In this document: positions 44,902-53,835 of the stretch, piece after piece
How the letters are laid out: each line of letters begins with the position of its first letter
Position numbering within the stretch: the stretch's first letter is position 1
NCBI GenBank assembly: GCA_023410875.1
Contig: JAEYPH010000086.1
Coordinates: forward strand, 62,001-126,000
DNA: 64,000 nt
Direction: 5' to 3'
DNA from: Bacillota bacterium
Lineage (GTDB): Bacteria; Bacillota; Clostridia; Christensenellales; UMGS416
Notes under the pieces: model-generated
Databases searched by the model: none
Told to the model about the DNA's origin: nothing
Seen by the model: only the letters and a program-made list of their open reading frames with translations
Translations under genes and position numbers: made by a program

Positions 44902-45918
44902 CTATCGCCACCACAGCTTTTTGGTGTTCCCCTCATACCCTGTGCGGTATACCGATATGGCCTGGGCAATCAAACCGGTGCTGATATCGGCGTCCAGATC
45001 GCTTTGATAGTTCAGAATCGGAAAGATGTTGCGCACCGCCTGCGTTTGAATGGTCTGCCGGATCGTCCCCTGCAGGGCATCAGTAAAGAAGTCGCCATAT
45101 AAGACAACATGGTTCGGGTTCAGGATGCTGCACAGCATGCATAGCATGCGGGCGATGGCGGGGCCGACCTGCTGCGGATCGTCAAAATCCATCGTAAGCC
45201 AGTCGATGCCCAAGGGCATGAGCGCCACTTCGCCGGCATAGCCATCGGCGCCCTTGAGGATTTTGCCATCGATGACGATGCCCGCGCCGGGGAAGGACCT
45301 GGGGAAATAGACGCCGACGATGGCCGACGCCGGGCCGATGTGCCGGCTATAGCCGAACACCGCGGCGTTCACATCGTTTTCCACGAGGGCAGGCAGATGG
45401 TATTTGCGTTGGAAATGGTCCGCGAAGGAGACGCCGACCAGGTCCCGGTAGGCATTGATCAGCACCGTGCCGTTGCGCTCCACGCCCGGCAACGAGAATG
45501 CCAGCACCCGAATGGTCGGCCTGGCGCGCAGGCAGGCATCCAGCATGGCTTCAAAGCTTGAGAGGTCAATGCTTTCAAAGCTCTGCTCGGTTTGCCACAC
45601 CGCCTCGCCGTACAGATTGCCGACGCAGGCGTGGATAACGTTCTGACCGCGCCGTATCCGGGCGGACAGCGCCAGCACATGGGCATATTCGGCGTTGAAG
45701 GAATACACCTTGATGGGCCTGCCCCCGGTGGCAGACACCGGCTCGCCCGGCAGCACCTCGCCGCTTTCCACGAGGCCATTGAGGATGTTACCGACGGTGG
45801 CATAGCTCAAGCCCGCCAGCTGGGAGAGGTCCTTGATGGTGGAGGTTTTGCGGGAACAAAGCGTCCAAAGGACGGTGTGTACGTTGCTTTGCTTGATGTC
45901 CAAGGCGTTGATGCCCAA
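44902..45918 (-). CDS. ROK-family transcriptional repressor
   Basis: This 338-residue protein has an N-terminal winged helix-turn-helix (about 10-70; TIKDLSQLAGLSYATVGNIL) and a C-terminal ROK sugar-sensing domain. The ROK core has DVNAAVFGY and GADGYAGEVALMPLG, but the zinc-binding cysteine cluster of many ROK proteins is not obvious. It starts with TTG at 45918 after AAGGAG. A perfect palindrome just upstream is probably its own operator. No adjacent sugar operon is evident, so its other targets are elsewhere. Confidence 0.87.
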   Translation of the reverse strand: MGINALDIKQSNVHTVLWTLCSRKTSTIKDLSQLAGLSYATVGNILNGLVESGEVLPGEPVSATGGRPIKVYSFNAEYAHVLALSARIRRGQNVIHACVGNLYGEAVWQTEQSFESIDLSSFEAMLDACLRARPTIRVLAFSLPGVERNGTVLINAYRDLVGVSFADHFQRKYHLPALVENDVNAAVFGYSRHIGPASAIVGVYFPRSFPGAGIVIDGKILKGADGYAGEVALMPLGIDWLTMDFDDPQQVGPAIARMLCMLCSILNPNHVVLYGDFFTDALQGTIRQTIQTQAVRNIFPILNYQSDLDADISTGLIAQAISVYRTGYEGNTKKLWWR

Positions 45919-45939
45919 GGGTTGGCTCCTTATTTTAAG

Positions 45940-45952
45940 ACTTATGATAAGT
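45940..45952. promoter_or_regulatory. Palindromic operator of the ROK gene
   Basis: ACTTAT, G, ATAAGT is a perfect 13-base dyad, 22 bases upstream of the TTG start, next to an AT-rich -10-like sequence (CTATAAC, read leftward). Confidence 0.5.
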
Positions 45953-46049
45953 TATAGTGGTGGTGGGGTGGGAAGTCAAGGACGACCTGGACCTATAGAC
46001 TTTACACCTATCGCTGATTGTTCAGTAAATCCTAAGTACAAGTGTCAAT

Positions 46050-46190
46050 AATACGATGCGGCGGTGGAAGCCGGGACGGAGCGTTTGCCGAAAGGCATGG
46101 CACCGTCGGAGATGCCGGAGAAGGCTAGATGGTACAGGGGGGGCGTTCGAGATCGGTGGTCGAATAGACCAAGTCCCTCCGTGCTCTTGA
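46050..46190 (+). ncRNA. Putative structured RNA, family unknown
   Basis: This GC-rich block in an otherwise AT-rich intergenic region contains several nested pairings: GACGG/CCGTC enclosing TTGCC-GAAA-GGCA (a GNRA-type tetraloop), GCC-ggagaa-GGC, GGTC-gaata-GACC, and a longer G-rich arm pairing with GTCCCTCCGTGC. It ends before the promoter of the RES-domain gene, so it is not that gene's leader. Its strand is uncertain, and no family is recognised. Confidence 0.4.
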
Positions 46191-46224
46191 AAAAATACTA
46201 ATTAACTTTGGAAATTGTTAAAAA

Positions 46225-46253
46225 TTGATATTAGCAAGAACTTGTTGTATAAT
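46225..46253 (+). promoter_or_regulatory. Strong promoter of the RES-domain gene
   Basis: TTGATA (46225-46230) and consensus TATAAT (46248-46253) are separated by 17 bases, about 50 bases before the start codon. Confidence 0.75.
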
Positions 46254-46303
46254 CCTATTACTTACAGCGAAGTACCTTCTGCTTGCTTTCTCAGGAGGAA
46301 AGT

Positions 46304-47668
46304 ATGAGTAAAAAGATTAGTGGTGTCAGAAAGATTGATAGTTATTTACAAAAGCAAGATAGATTTTTGAAGATTATCGATAACAGGCATCGATTTGAAA
46401 GTATATATAGAAATCAAGACGATCTATTAGCTAGTATAAAATTAGCTAATCATATAATTAGTCAAAACTCAAATATAAGAAACTCATTGGACAGCTACTA
46501 TAGATATACTTTCCTTATGTCTGAAAGAGCAGAAAGACAGTCCTTAAAACTAGTTTCAGATTATATATCCAGAAATTATACTGATGTATTCAAAAACATG
46601 AATGACCACTCTGTTGACGCCGTAAAATCATTAATGTTATTCCAAAGCAGCTTACTGTTAACAGCGGCAGGAATTAAAAAGCCTTCACAGGATATTCGCA
46701 AATTAACACATACACTACAGTACTCTATGCTCACCCAATCGTCATTTAGCTCATTTCTTTCTGTTTATAATAAACCAATAATAGAAGCTCAAAATCTTGC
46801 TATCCTAAAACTTGATAATACTCTAAAAACTACGGTATCTAAAAATTTACCTAAGGCAGTTACTGCTGCTGTTAATGGAATCAATATAAATGCTGCGATA
46901 AGATTAACGAACTCTGATATCTACAGCTACGACACAAATCAGCGCGTATTGTTTGTTGAAGATAACACCATGAAATGCGCATCCATTAAGTCTTTTAACA
47001 TAATAGTATCATTTTTGGAGCTAGTTAACAGATTTACCGAAGAAGAAATGTTGGAATTTCATACTTTTTTATGCAATCATCCGTTAGCTGGATTCCAACA
47101 TCCCATAGGGCAAAGAATAGCTCAATATGTTCAAGAACTTAGTAATGAAGACTTGATAGGTTTTGATACCGAAGTATACTATAGAGGAAGAAAGTGTGAT
47201 CAAGACCAACGGCCATGGTCTGAGCAAGAGCTAAAACAAGCACCTTATGGGATACCGCATCAAGGGCGCTTTAACATTGCTGGAATAAATAGTTTGTATC
47301 TAGCCGATTCAGAGCAAGGGGCGGCAATCGAAGTACAAAAACATGATAGAAGTGCGATAGCAGTACAGATAGGACATTTTGCTACCCGAAATCAGGTTCG
47401 GATTCTTGATATAGCCGGATGGAATAATTCATTGGCTAGATATTGCGCTTTCCCTCTGGATACTAGAGTCGCAAATTATCAGATTCGTCCTGAATATTTA
47501 GTTCCTTGTTTTTTTGCCGAATGTCTACGATTAGCGAGAATTGATGGTATAAAGTATCGAGGAGGCCGCCACTATTCAAACTATGTATTTTGGGAGGACC
47601 ATTATTTTACACTGCAGCGATCAACTTTCCATAGATATGAGAGAGAGGTAGCGGCAGTGAATGATTAG
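46304..47668 (+). CDS. RES-domain protein, possible NAD-degrading toxin
   Basis: This 454-residue AT-rich gene product has an N-terminal helical region of about 280 residues with no recognised family and a C-terminal RES domain (about 290-445). RES landmarks are YRGRK near 293, GRFNIAGINSLYLAD near 321 and a nearby Glu in AAIEVQ. RES domains in toxin-antitoxin systems degrade NAD+. Here the domain is the C-terminal part of a larger protein and no small antitoxin gene is adjacent, so the N-terminus may control activity. It lies next to a restriction-modification pair, which suggests a defence role. The start follows AGGAGG. Confidence 0.75.
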   Translation: MSKKISGVRKIDSYLQKQDRFLKIIDNRHRFESIYRNQDDLLASIKLANHIISQNSNIRNSLDSYYRYTFLMSERAERQSLKLVSDYISRNYTDVFKNMNDHSVDAVKSLMLFQSSLLLTAAGIKKPSQDIRKLTHTLQYSMLTQSSFSSFLSVYNKPIIEAQNLAILKLDNTLKTTVSKNLPKAVTAAVNGININAAIRLTNSDIYSYDTNQRVLFVEDNTMKCASIKSFNIIVSFLELVNRFTEEEMLEFHTFLCNHPLAGFQHPIGQRIAQYVQELSNEDLIGFDTEVYYRGRKCDQDQRPWSEQELKQAPYGIPHQGRFNIAGINSLYLADSEQGAAIEVQKHDRSAIAVQIGHFATRNQVRILDIAGWNNSLARYCAFPLDTRVANYQIRPEYLVPCFFAECLRLARIDGIKYRGGRHYSNYVFWEDHYFTLQRSTFHRYEREVAAVND

Positions 47669-47885
47669 GAAGCAGTGTTTGCTTTCAGCAGAATAGAAGC
47701 ATCCTGTTTCTGTTGATGGTGCCCATTAACCATCTGTTTATAAAGCATTATTAGTCAATACCCCTGAACCACACTGGTTAACCTAACTTTAATCCTACAA
47801 TTTTTGCCGTTTTTTGTTTTTCATATGTTACAATGTAATGTAAGCTAATATGTGTTGGCGACGAAATCAAAAACTAGAGGAATAT

Positions 47886-48959
47886 ATGGTACCAGAATAC
47901 ATAACATCCGAGATAATTGAACCGCTTTTCATTTGTGGTGATTCTTTTGATATTCTCAAGTCTTTCCCTGACAATTGCATTGATATGACTATGACAAGTC
48001 CACCCTATTGGGGAAAAAGAGAGTATGAAAGTGCAGATAGTATTGGGTTGGAAGATAGCTACAACGATTATATTGAAAATTTGCTAAATATATTTAGTGA
48101 ACTATATAGGGTACTTAAACCCTCAGGTAGCTTCTGGCTTAATATCGGGGATACATACGCAAATAAGCATTTATTGGGAATTCCTTGGCGTCTAGCAATT
48201 AGGATGTGTGATGAACAAGGGTGGATTCTCCGAAATAGCATTATATGGAATAAGGTCAAAGGCGCTCCAGACAATTCAAAAGATAAATTGCGCAATGTTC
48301 ACGAAAATCTGTTTCATTTCGTTAAGTCAAAGAAATATTATTATAATGTTTCAATGGCAAGAAAGGAGCCACTCAAAGCAAAAGTTCTAAATGGTGTGGT
48401 AGTTTCGGCTACCGGTGTTACTGGTGTCCGATATAAAAGACAAATAGAGCTATCGACCGTATTAACTAATGATCAGAAGGAACATGCATTCTCTGAGCTT
48501 GAAGTTGTGCTTGCCCAGGTTAAGAACGGGGAACTTGCTGACTTTCGTATGATAATAAAAGGCCAACAGCGTACTACACATTCGGACTCCACAAAAGTAT
48601 CCGGAAGAGCTAAGGAATTAGAGACTAAGGGCTTCTATTTTCTTAAATATCATCCTGATGGTGCTAAATTGGGCGATGTATGGGATATTATCCCAGAAGA
48701 TACTCAAGGCCGAAAACTGCACTTTGCGCCTTATCCTGCAGATTTATGCCGAACCCCCTTATTAACAACCTGTCCACCTGAGGGGATTGTATTAGACCCC
48801 TTTTGCGGAACTGGTACTACCATGGCGGTAGCCTATGAAAGCAGTCGCAAATCTATTGGACTTGATATTTCACAATCATATGTGAATTATGCGAAAGAGA
48901 GGATAGGAGTGAATGAGCAAGGTCAAAGAGTTCTTCGGGTTATATACCAAGCAAAATGA
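47886..48959 (+). CDS. DNA methyltransferase (N4-cytosine / N6-adenine, beta order) of a type II system
   Basis: This is a 357-residue AdoMet-dependent amino-methyltransferase. The catalytic motif TSPPYWGKR lies near residue 37 and the AdoMet-binding motif DPFCGTGTTM near 304, the beta-class order. SPPYW fits N4-cytosine or N6-adenine methylation, not 5-methylcytosine. The start at 47886 follows GAGGA. The 3' end overlaps the nuclease gene by 47 bases, so the pair is co-translated. It should protect host DNA at the site cut by the neighbouring nuclease. Confidence 0.9.
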   Translation: MVPEYITSEIIEPLFICGDSFDILKSFPDNCIDMTMTSPPYWGKREYESADSIGLEDSYNDYIENLLNIFSELYRVLKPSGSFWLNIGDTYANKHLLGIPWRLAIRMCDEQGWILRNSIIWNKVKGAPDNSKDKLRNVHENLFHFVKSKKYYYNVSMARKEPLKAKVLNGVVVSATGVTGVRYKRQIELSTVLTNDQKEHAFSELEVVLAQVKNGELADFRMIIKGQQRTTHSDSTKVSGRAKELETKGFYFLKYHPDGAKLGDVWDIIPEDTQGRKLHFAPYPADLCRTPLLTTCPPEGIVLDPFCGTGTTMAVAYESSRKSIGLDISQSYVNYAKERIGVNEQGQRVLRVIYQAK

Positions 48960-49755
48960 TATCAATTGGGCACAAATAGCTTTCGAGCAGTCTTGTCCAT
49001 ACATTGAGAAGAAATGTGTAAAAGTTAGGAAAAGTGATGCGGGTACCTCAATTGGCGTATGTACTGTTGATTACAGCGACTGTGGCAACATTATGATATG
49101 CCCACATAGAATGCTTGAAAGGCGGCAGATTTTCACTGATTGCGTTCATCTATTAACCTTACATGAGCCGGGAAACGAGTTACACTTATTGTCTGAAGTA
49201 GCTGTTCCCGGAGGCAGTGTCGATTATTTTCTCGTATCTGTACGTAAGGGAAAAGTGGTTGACTTTGTTGGCATAGAATTACAAACACTTGATACTACAG
49301 GGAGCCTGTGGAGTGAACGTGCGTCATTATTAAAGTCTAAGGGGATAGCGGTAAGTGAAGCCGATTTGTCCGTGAAGACTTTTGGTATGAACTGGAAGAT
49401 GTCGGCTAAAACCATTCTTGTTCAAATGCATCACAAAATACAGACCTTTGAGCACCTCAATAAACACTTGGCATTGGTTGTTCAGGACTGTTTTCTTGCC
49501 TATATGGGCCGGGAATTCAATTTCGCCCATATGCAAGCGGCAAGGCAGGGCGATTCATTCCATATTCACGCCTATGCACTGGAAGAAGCTGATAAAAACT
49601 CACTCCGATTAAGTCTTAACAACAGAATAAGCACTGACGCTAATGGGATCGCTCTTTGCTTAGGGCTTCAGGCAGAGGCAAGGATCGAGCTGGATAGAAT
49701 AATCGAATACTTGGAAAATAGGATTTCGGAAAAAACTATTTTAAGTTTCGTCTAG
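48913..49755 (+). CDS. NotI-family type II restriction endonuclease
   Basis: This 280-residue nuclease resembles NotI. Four cysteines (Cys28, Cys35, Cys50, Cys63) match the metal-binding N-terminal motif (compare SCPY, CVKV, GVCTV, ICPHR). The PD-(D/E)xK-type active site appears as Asp104 (GSVDYF) and Glu122-x-Gln124 in IELQTLDTTGS, the unusual E-x-Q of NotI. It is shorter than NotI, as remembered (about 380 residues). The start at 48913 follows AGGAG and lies inside the methyltransferase gene. The recognition site cannot be read from sequence; NotI itself cuts GCGGCCGC. Confidence 0.8.
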   Translation: MSKVKEFFGLYTKQNDINWAQIAFEQSCPYIEKKCVKVRKSDAGTSIGVCTVDYSDCGNIMICPHRMLERRQIFTDCVHLLTLHEPGNELHLLSEVAVPGGSVDYFLVSVRKGKVVDFVGIELQTLDTTGSLWSERASLLKSKGIAVSEADLSVKTFGMNWKMSAKTILVQMHHKIQTFEHLNKHLALVVQDCFLAYMGREFNFAHMQAARQGDSFHIHAYALEEADKNSLRLSLNNRISTDANGIALCLGLQAEARIELDRIIEYLENRISEKTILSFV

Positions 49756-50067
49756 TGGAGATGCTGGAAGTAGCCGCCACAGGCCATGAGCCATCTCTTC
49801 CCCGTCCCTTTGTCTACTAAAAATCCAAAGAGAAAAGCAAACTCCATTACCGATGGCGGATTCACTTCGCCGAGGAAACGCCCACCCAGAAAGAACCGCT
49901 CACAAAAGCCCCGCCCGCAGGCGGCCCCTCGCCTCCCCTCACCCAGCATGTCCCAACCAGACAAGCGCAGGCCCGGCGACAGTAATCGCCGGGCCGAACT
50001 CTACTCTAAATGCAACTCGTCCAAATCGCCAAGGCGCAACAGCGCCGCAGGCGAAAGCAAAGCGCAG
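49756..50067. other. Intergenic region with one hairpin
   Basis: About 310 bases separate the nuclease and hydrogenase genes (convergent). Apart from the hairpin at 49970-49995, no gene or repeat is seen. Base composition switches here from AT-rich back to GC-rich, marking the right edge of the acquired island. Confidence 0.5.
49970..49995. terminator. Perfect hairpin between convergent genes
   Basis: The 10-bp arms GGCCCGGCGA and TCGCCGGGCC are separated by 6 bases. There is no T-run on either side, so termination is plausible but weak. Confidence 0.45.
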
Positions 50068-53000
50068 TTACCACTCCTGCCCATCATCCGCCGCCGGCCC
50101 GCTCTTCCCCGCCAGATCCACGCTCATATGCAGCGCATCCAATCTCGGCGGCTCAATCTCCTTGCCGTTCAGCGTAACATACACCCCCCGGCCCTCGTGG
50201 TTCTTCAGGCGGATCGCGCCCACATCCACGAAGGAATCCATCTTGAGCTGCCGGAAGGTGTTGACCATGGCCTCGTAGAGCTCCGCGGAACCCTGGCTGC
50301 GGCAGTGGTCGCACAGGCACACGGTGAACTCCTGGGTCTCAAAGGCCGAATCCGCCATGCGGCGCACCGGGCCGTGGTCGGCGGGGCGGGCCGTGTAGTG
50401 GGTGTGCAGCAGCTTGTGGGTAAAGGGCGAATCCGCCTCGCCGTAGAACTCCTTGTAGAGCCGCAGGATGTCGGGGTTCTCCTGGGATTTGCGGTATTGG
50501 GACGTGCGATCGATGTTCACCAGCACCTGCTGGCGCTTCTGCATGTCGCCCACGCGCTCGGGCACCGGGTGGCCGGCGCCGCAGATGCAGCCGCCGGGGC
50601 ACGCCATCACTTCGATGAGGTCATAGCCCACGTCCTCACCCTGGAGGATCTTCTCGATGATCGGCTCGGCGTTCTTGAGGCCGCTGACCACGGCCACGGA
50701 CACCTGCTTGCCGCCGGCGTCGATGACAGCCTCCTTGATGCCCTCGAAACCGCGAATCTCCTCGAAGTCCAGACGGTCGGTGAGCGGCTGGCCGGTGAGC
50801 TTTTCCACGGCCATGCGCAAGGCCGCCTCGGCCACGCCGCCGGACGCGCCGAACAGGATGCCCGCGCCGGACACGGTCTTGTAGGGCGCGTCGAACTCCT
50901 GGGGCACGACGTCGGCGGCGGTGATGTGAGCGAGCTTGGCCATCTCCAGCATCTCAGTGGAGGTCAGCACCGCGTCCACGTCACGGAAGCCCCCTGTCGT
51001 GAACTCAGGCCGTGCCGCCTCATATTTCTTGGCCATGCACGGCACGATGGACACGACGTAGAGGTCTTTCAGGTCGATGCCCGCGTGCTTGGCGAAGTGG
51101 TTCTTGACCGTGGCGCCCATCATCTGCTGGGGGGATTTGCAGCTGGACAGGTGCGGGATGATGCCGGGATAGCGGCGCTCCACGAAGTTGACCCAGCCGG
51201 GGCAGCAGCTCGTGAACTGGGGCATGACGCCGTGGCTGCCCACGCGCTTGAGGAATTCGGTGGTCTCCTCGATGACGGTCAGGTCCGCAGCGAAGGAGAA
51301 GTCAAAGACGCGGTCGAAGCCCAGCTCCTTAAGCATCCCCGCGATGAACGGCGACGCCTGGTCGAAGGCGATGCCGAAGTGCGACGACACGACGCTGCGC
51401 ACCGCCGGGGCCACGAAGGCGACGACGGTCTTGGTGGGGTCGTTGAGGGCGCGGAACACTTTGCCGCGCTCCCGGCGGTAATCCAGCGCGCCGCACGGGC
51501 AAGCGTTCACGCACTGGCCGCAGCTGACGCAATCGGTCTGCTGCAGCGGCAGGCCGCTCTTGGTGCCCACGAGCTCGCGGCCCTTCTTCTGGTAGAAGGC
51601 CAGCACGTCCGGCCCCTCGATCTGCGCGCACGCGGCGATGCACCGGCCGCAGCTGATGCACTTGTTGTGGTCGCGCACGATGAACGGGTGGTCGTCCACG
51701 ATGGGGATGTAGGGGCGCTCGTGCACCGGCGGCCGGAATTCGATGCCGTGGGCGCGGGCCTCCTTGCGCAGGTCGCAGCTGTAGCGCTCGCTGCAGCCGC
51801 ACTTGAGGCAGCGGCGGGCCTCCCGGCGGGCGGATTCCTCGTCCAGGCCCAGCTCCACCTCGGTGAAGTTGCCGCGGCGCTCATTGGGGGCCAGCTCCGG
51901 CATGGGGGCGCGGGCGATGCGGGGCATCTGCTCAAACTCCCAGCGGGGCAGGTCTTCCAGGGAGCCGCGGTTGCAGCTGTAGTCGGCGTTCTCCTCCCGG
52001 ACGTAGCCCTTCATCAGGAAGCTGTCCATGGCGTCGGCGGCGTGGCGGCCGGCAGCCACGGCCTGTATCACCGTGGAGGGGCCGGTCACGCAGTCGCCGC
52101 CGGCGAACACGTTGATCTCCGATGTCTGGGCGGTCTTGGGGTGGATCTCCACGTCGCCCCACTTGTTGAGCTTGACCGGCAGGTCGTTGTAGAGGAACTG
52201 GGTGTTGGTGCTCTGGCCGATGGCGCCGATGACGGTGTCCACGTCCAGCACGACGTCGCTGCCCTCCACAGGCACCGGGCGGCGGCGGCCGGAGCGGTCG
52301 GGCTCGCCGAGCTTCATCTCAATGCAATGCAGCTTCTTGCGGCCGTCCACCATTTCGATGCGGCCGGGGGCCATCAGGAAGACCATCTCCACACCCTCGC
52401 GGATGGCCTCCTCAACCTCGTAGGGCTGGGCGGGCATTTCCTCCCGGGTGCGGCGGTAGATCAGCTTGACTGACTTGGCGCCCTTGCGCAGCGCCGTGCG
52501 GGCGCAGTCGATGGCGGTGTTGCCGCCGCCGATGACGGCGACCTGCTCGCCCAGGCGGATGTCCACACCCTTTGTGACTTGCTCCAGATACTGGATACCC
52601 AGATAGACACCCTCTAGGTTCTCGCCCTCGATCTGCATCGGCGTGGCGCGCCAGGAGCCGATGGCCAGATACACGGCGTCGAAATCCCGGTGCAGGTCCA
52701 TGAGCGTCAGGTGGGTGCCCAGCGCCTTGCCGGTCATGATCTTGACGCCCAGGCGCTGGATCGTCTCGATCTCGCGGTCCAGCGTGGCCTTGGGCAGGCG
52801 GTATTCGGGGATGCCGTAGCGCATCATGCCGCCGGGGAATTTCTGGCGCTCGAACACGGTGACGTCGTGGCCCAGTATCGCGCTGTAATAGGCCGCCGAG
52901 AGGCCCGAGGGGCCAGCGCCGACGATGGCGATGTGCTTACCCGTGGCCGGGCCGACCTTGGGCGTCCAGCTGTGCTCCCGGGTCATGTCCCAATCGGCGG

Positions 53001-53544
53001 CGAAGCGCTTGACGTGGTTGATGGCCACCGGTGAATCCACGAGGTTGCGCCGGCACTTGCCCTCGCATGTGTGGGGGCACACGCGGCCGCACACGACCGG
53101 GAAGGGGTTGCTCTGCTTGATGACGCGCACGGCGGCCTCAAAGTTGCCGTTGTTCACGTGGCGCAGGTAAGATTGGATGTCGATGTGGGCGGGGCATTCC
53201 AGCACGCACGGTGCCACGCAGTCGGCGTTGTGGTCGCTGAGCAGCTGCTCCAGGCGGATCTTGCGGTAGGTCTCCAGGCGCTGGCTGTTGGTCGTGAGTA
53301 CCATGCCCTCGCGGATGGGCGTCTGGCAGGCCTTGACATCCCGCTGTTCGCCGCCCGCGCCCAACTCCACGACGCACAGGCCGCAGTTGCCGTTGGAGCG
53401 CTCCAGGCGGATGTCGTAGCACAGATGGGGGATGTGGATGCCCTCCTGCTGTAAGGCCTGCAGGATCGTCAGGCTGCCGTACACCTCCACCTCCCTGCCG
53501 TTGACGGTGACCTTGATGCGCGGATTGTCGGTGATGGAATTCAT
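50068..53544 (-). CDS. [FeFe]-hydrogenase fused to an NAD(P)H/FAD reductase module
   Basis: This is a 1,158-residue single-chain enzyme. In order: a 2Fe-2S ferredoxin domain (Cys42, Cys54, Cys57), a cysteine-rich linker, a GltD-like flavin reductase with FAD site IAIVGAGPSG (about 205) and NAD(P) site VAVIGGGNTA (about 340), a CLKCGCSERYSC region, two 4Fe-4S motifs (CISCGRC about 626, CVSCGQC about 670), and the H-cluster domain. H-cluster motifs are TSCCPGW (about 776), VPCMAKK (about 833, Val in place of Met) and ACPGGCICGAGHP (about 979). A further C-terminal domain of about 150 residues follows. It should couple NAD(P)H to hydrogen. The start follows GAGGAG. Confidence 0.9.
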   Translation of the reverse strand: MNSITDNPRIKVTVNGREVEVYGSLTILQALQQEGIHIPHLCYDIRLERSNGNCGLCVVELGAGGEQRDVKACQTPIREGMVLTTNSQRLETYRKIRLEQLLSDHNADCVAPCVLECPAHIDIQSYLRHVNNGNFEAAVRVIKQSNPFPVVCGRVCPHTCEGKCRRNLVDSPVAINHVKRFAADWDMTREHSWTPKVGPATGKHIAIVGAGPSGLSAAYYSAILGHDVTVFERQKFPGGMMRYGIPEYRLPKATLDREIETIQRLGVKIMTGKALGTHLTLMDLHRDFDAVYLAIGSWRATPMQIEGENLEGVYLGIQYLEQVTKGVDIRLGEQVAVIGGGNTAIDCARTALRKGAKSVKLIYRRTREEMPAQPYEVEEAIREGVEMVFLMAPGRIEMVDGRKKLHCIEMKLGEPDRSGRRRPVPVEGSDVVLDVDTVIGAIGQSTNTQFLYNDLPVKLNKWGDVEIHPKTAQTSEINVFAGGDCVTGPSTVIQAVAAGRHAADAMDSFLMKGYVREENADYSCNRGSLEDLPRWEFEQMPRIARAPMPELAPNERRGNFTEVELGLDEESARREARRCLKCGCSERYSCDLRKEARAHGIEFRPPVHERPYIPIVDDHPFIVRDHNKCISCGRCIAACAQIEGPDVLAFYQKKGRELVGTKSGLPLQQTDCVSCGQCVNACPCGALDYRRERGKVFRALNDPTKTVVAFVAPAVRSVVSSHFGIAFDQASPFIAGMLKELGFDRVFDFSFAADLTVIEETTEFLKRVGSHGVMPQFTSCCPGWVNFVERRYPGIIPHLSSCKSPQQMMGATVKNHFAKHAGIDLKDLYVVSIVPCMAKKYEAARPEFTTGGFRDVDAVLTSTEMLEMAKLAHITAADVVPQEFDAPYKTVSGAGILFGASGGVAEAALRMAVEKLTGQPLTDRLDFEEIRGFEGIKEAVIDAGGKQVSVAVVSGLKNAEPIIEKILQGEDVGYDLIEVMACPGGCICGAGHPVPERVGDMQKRQQVLVNIDRTSQYRKSQENPDILRLYKEFYGEADSPFTHKLLHTHYTARPADHGPVRRMADSAFETQEFTVCLCDHCRSQGSAELYEAMVNTFRQLKMDSFVDVGAIRLKNHEGRGVYVTLNGKEIEPPRLDALHMSVDLAGKSGPAADDGQEW

Positions 53545-53629
53545 GGGTACTCCTCTATATCAAATTTTTGTAAACGAAACGATACTGACCGGCCAGGCAT
53601 TGTCGAATATTTCACAAGCCTGAATGTAG

Positions 53630-53635
53630 ATTATA
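53630..53635 (-). promoter_or_regulatory. Extended -10 of the hydrogenase gene
   Basis: Read leftward, TGATATAAT is an extended -10, about 85 bases before the start codon. No consensus -35 is seen. Confidence 0.45.
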
Positions 53636-53749
53636 TCAAAATGAGCCCGTTCAAGGATATATGTAAATTGAGACAAACGGAGATGGGCCGTTAAGCGTTT
53701 CCTATGAATTTGTGCGGCTTTCATTTGATTGGGTCGAGGCACCTAAAGG

Positions 53750-53779
53750 CTCGCCTGCCGACGGTTATCGGCAGGCGAG
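53750..53779 (-). terminator. Terminator of the endolysin-like gene
   Basis: The perfect 12-bp arms CTCGCCTGCCGA and TCGGCAGGCGAG have a 6-base loop. Read leftward they are followed by CCTTTAGG. It lies just past the stop codon at 53836. Confidence 0.65.
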
Positions 53780-53835
53780 ATATTCAGCCACCCGCAGGCG
53801 ACGCAGCGCGTCGGCAGCGAAGGGCTGACCACAAG

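Noticed and set aside
46050..46190. Assignment of the structured block to a group II intron domain V or an IscB omega-RNA
   Set aside because: A GAAA-capped stem is present, but the catalytic AGC triad and flanking pattern of domain V do not fit, and no reverse transcriptase or IscB gene is adjacent.
49786..52473. An 895-codon rightward open frame opposite the hydrogenase
   Set aside because: The hydrogenase frame carries all cluster motifs; the opposite translation is His/Ala/Leu-rich noise typical of shadows.
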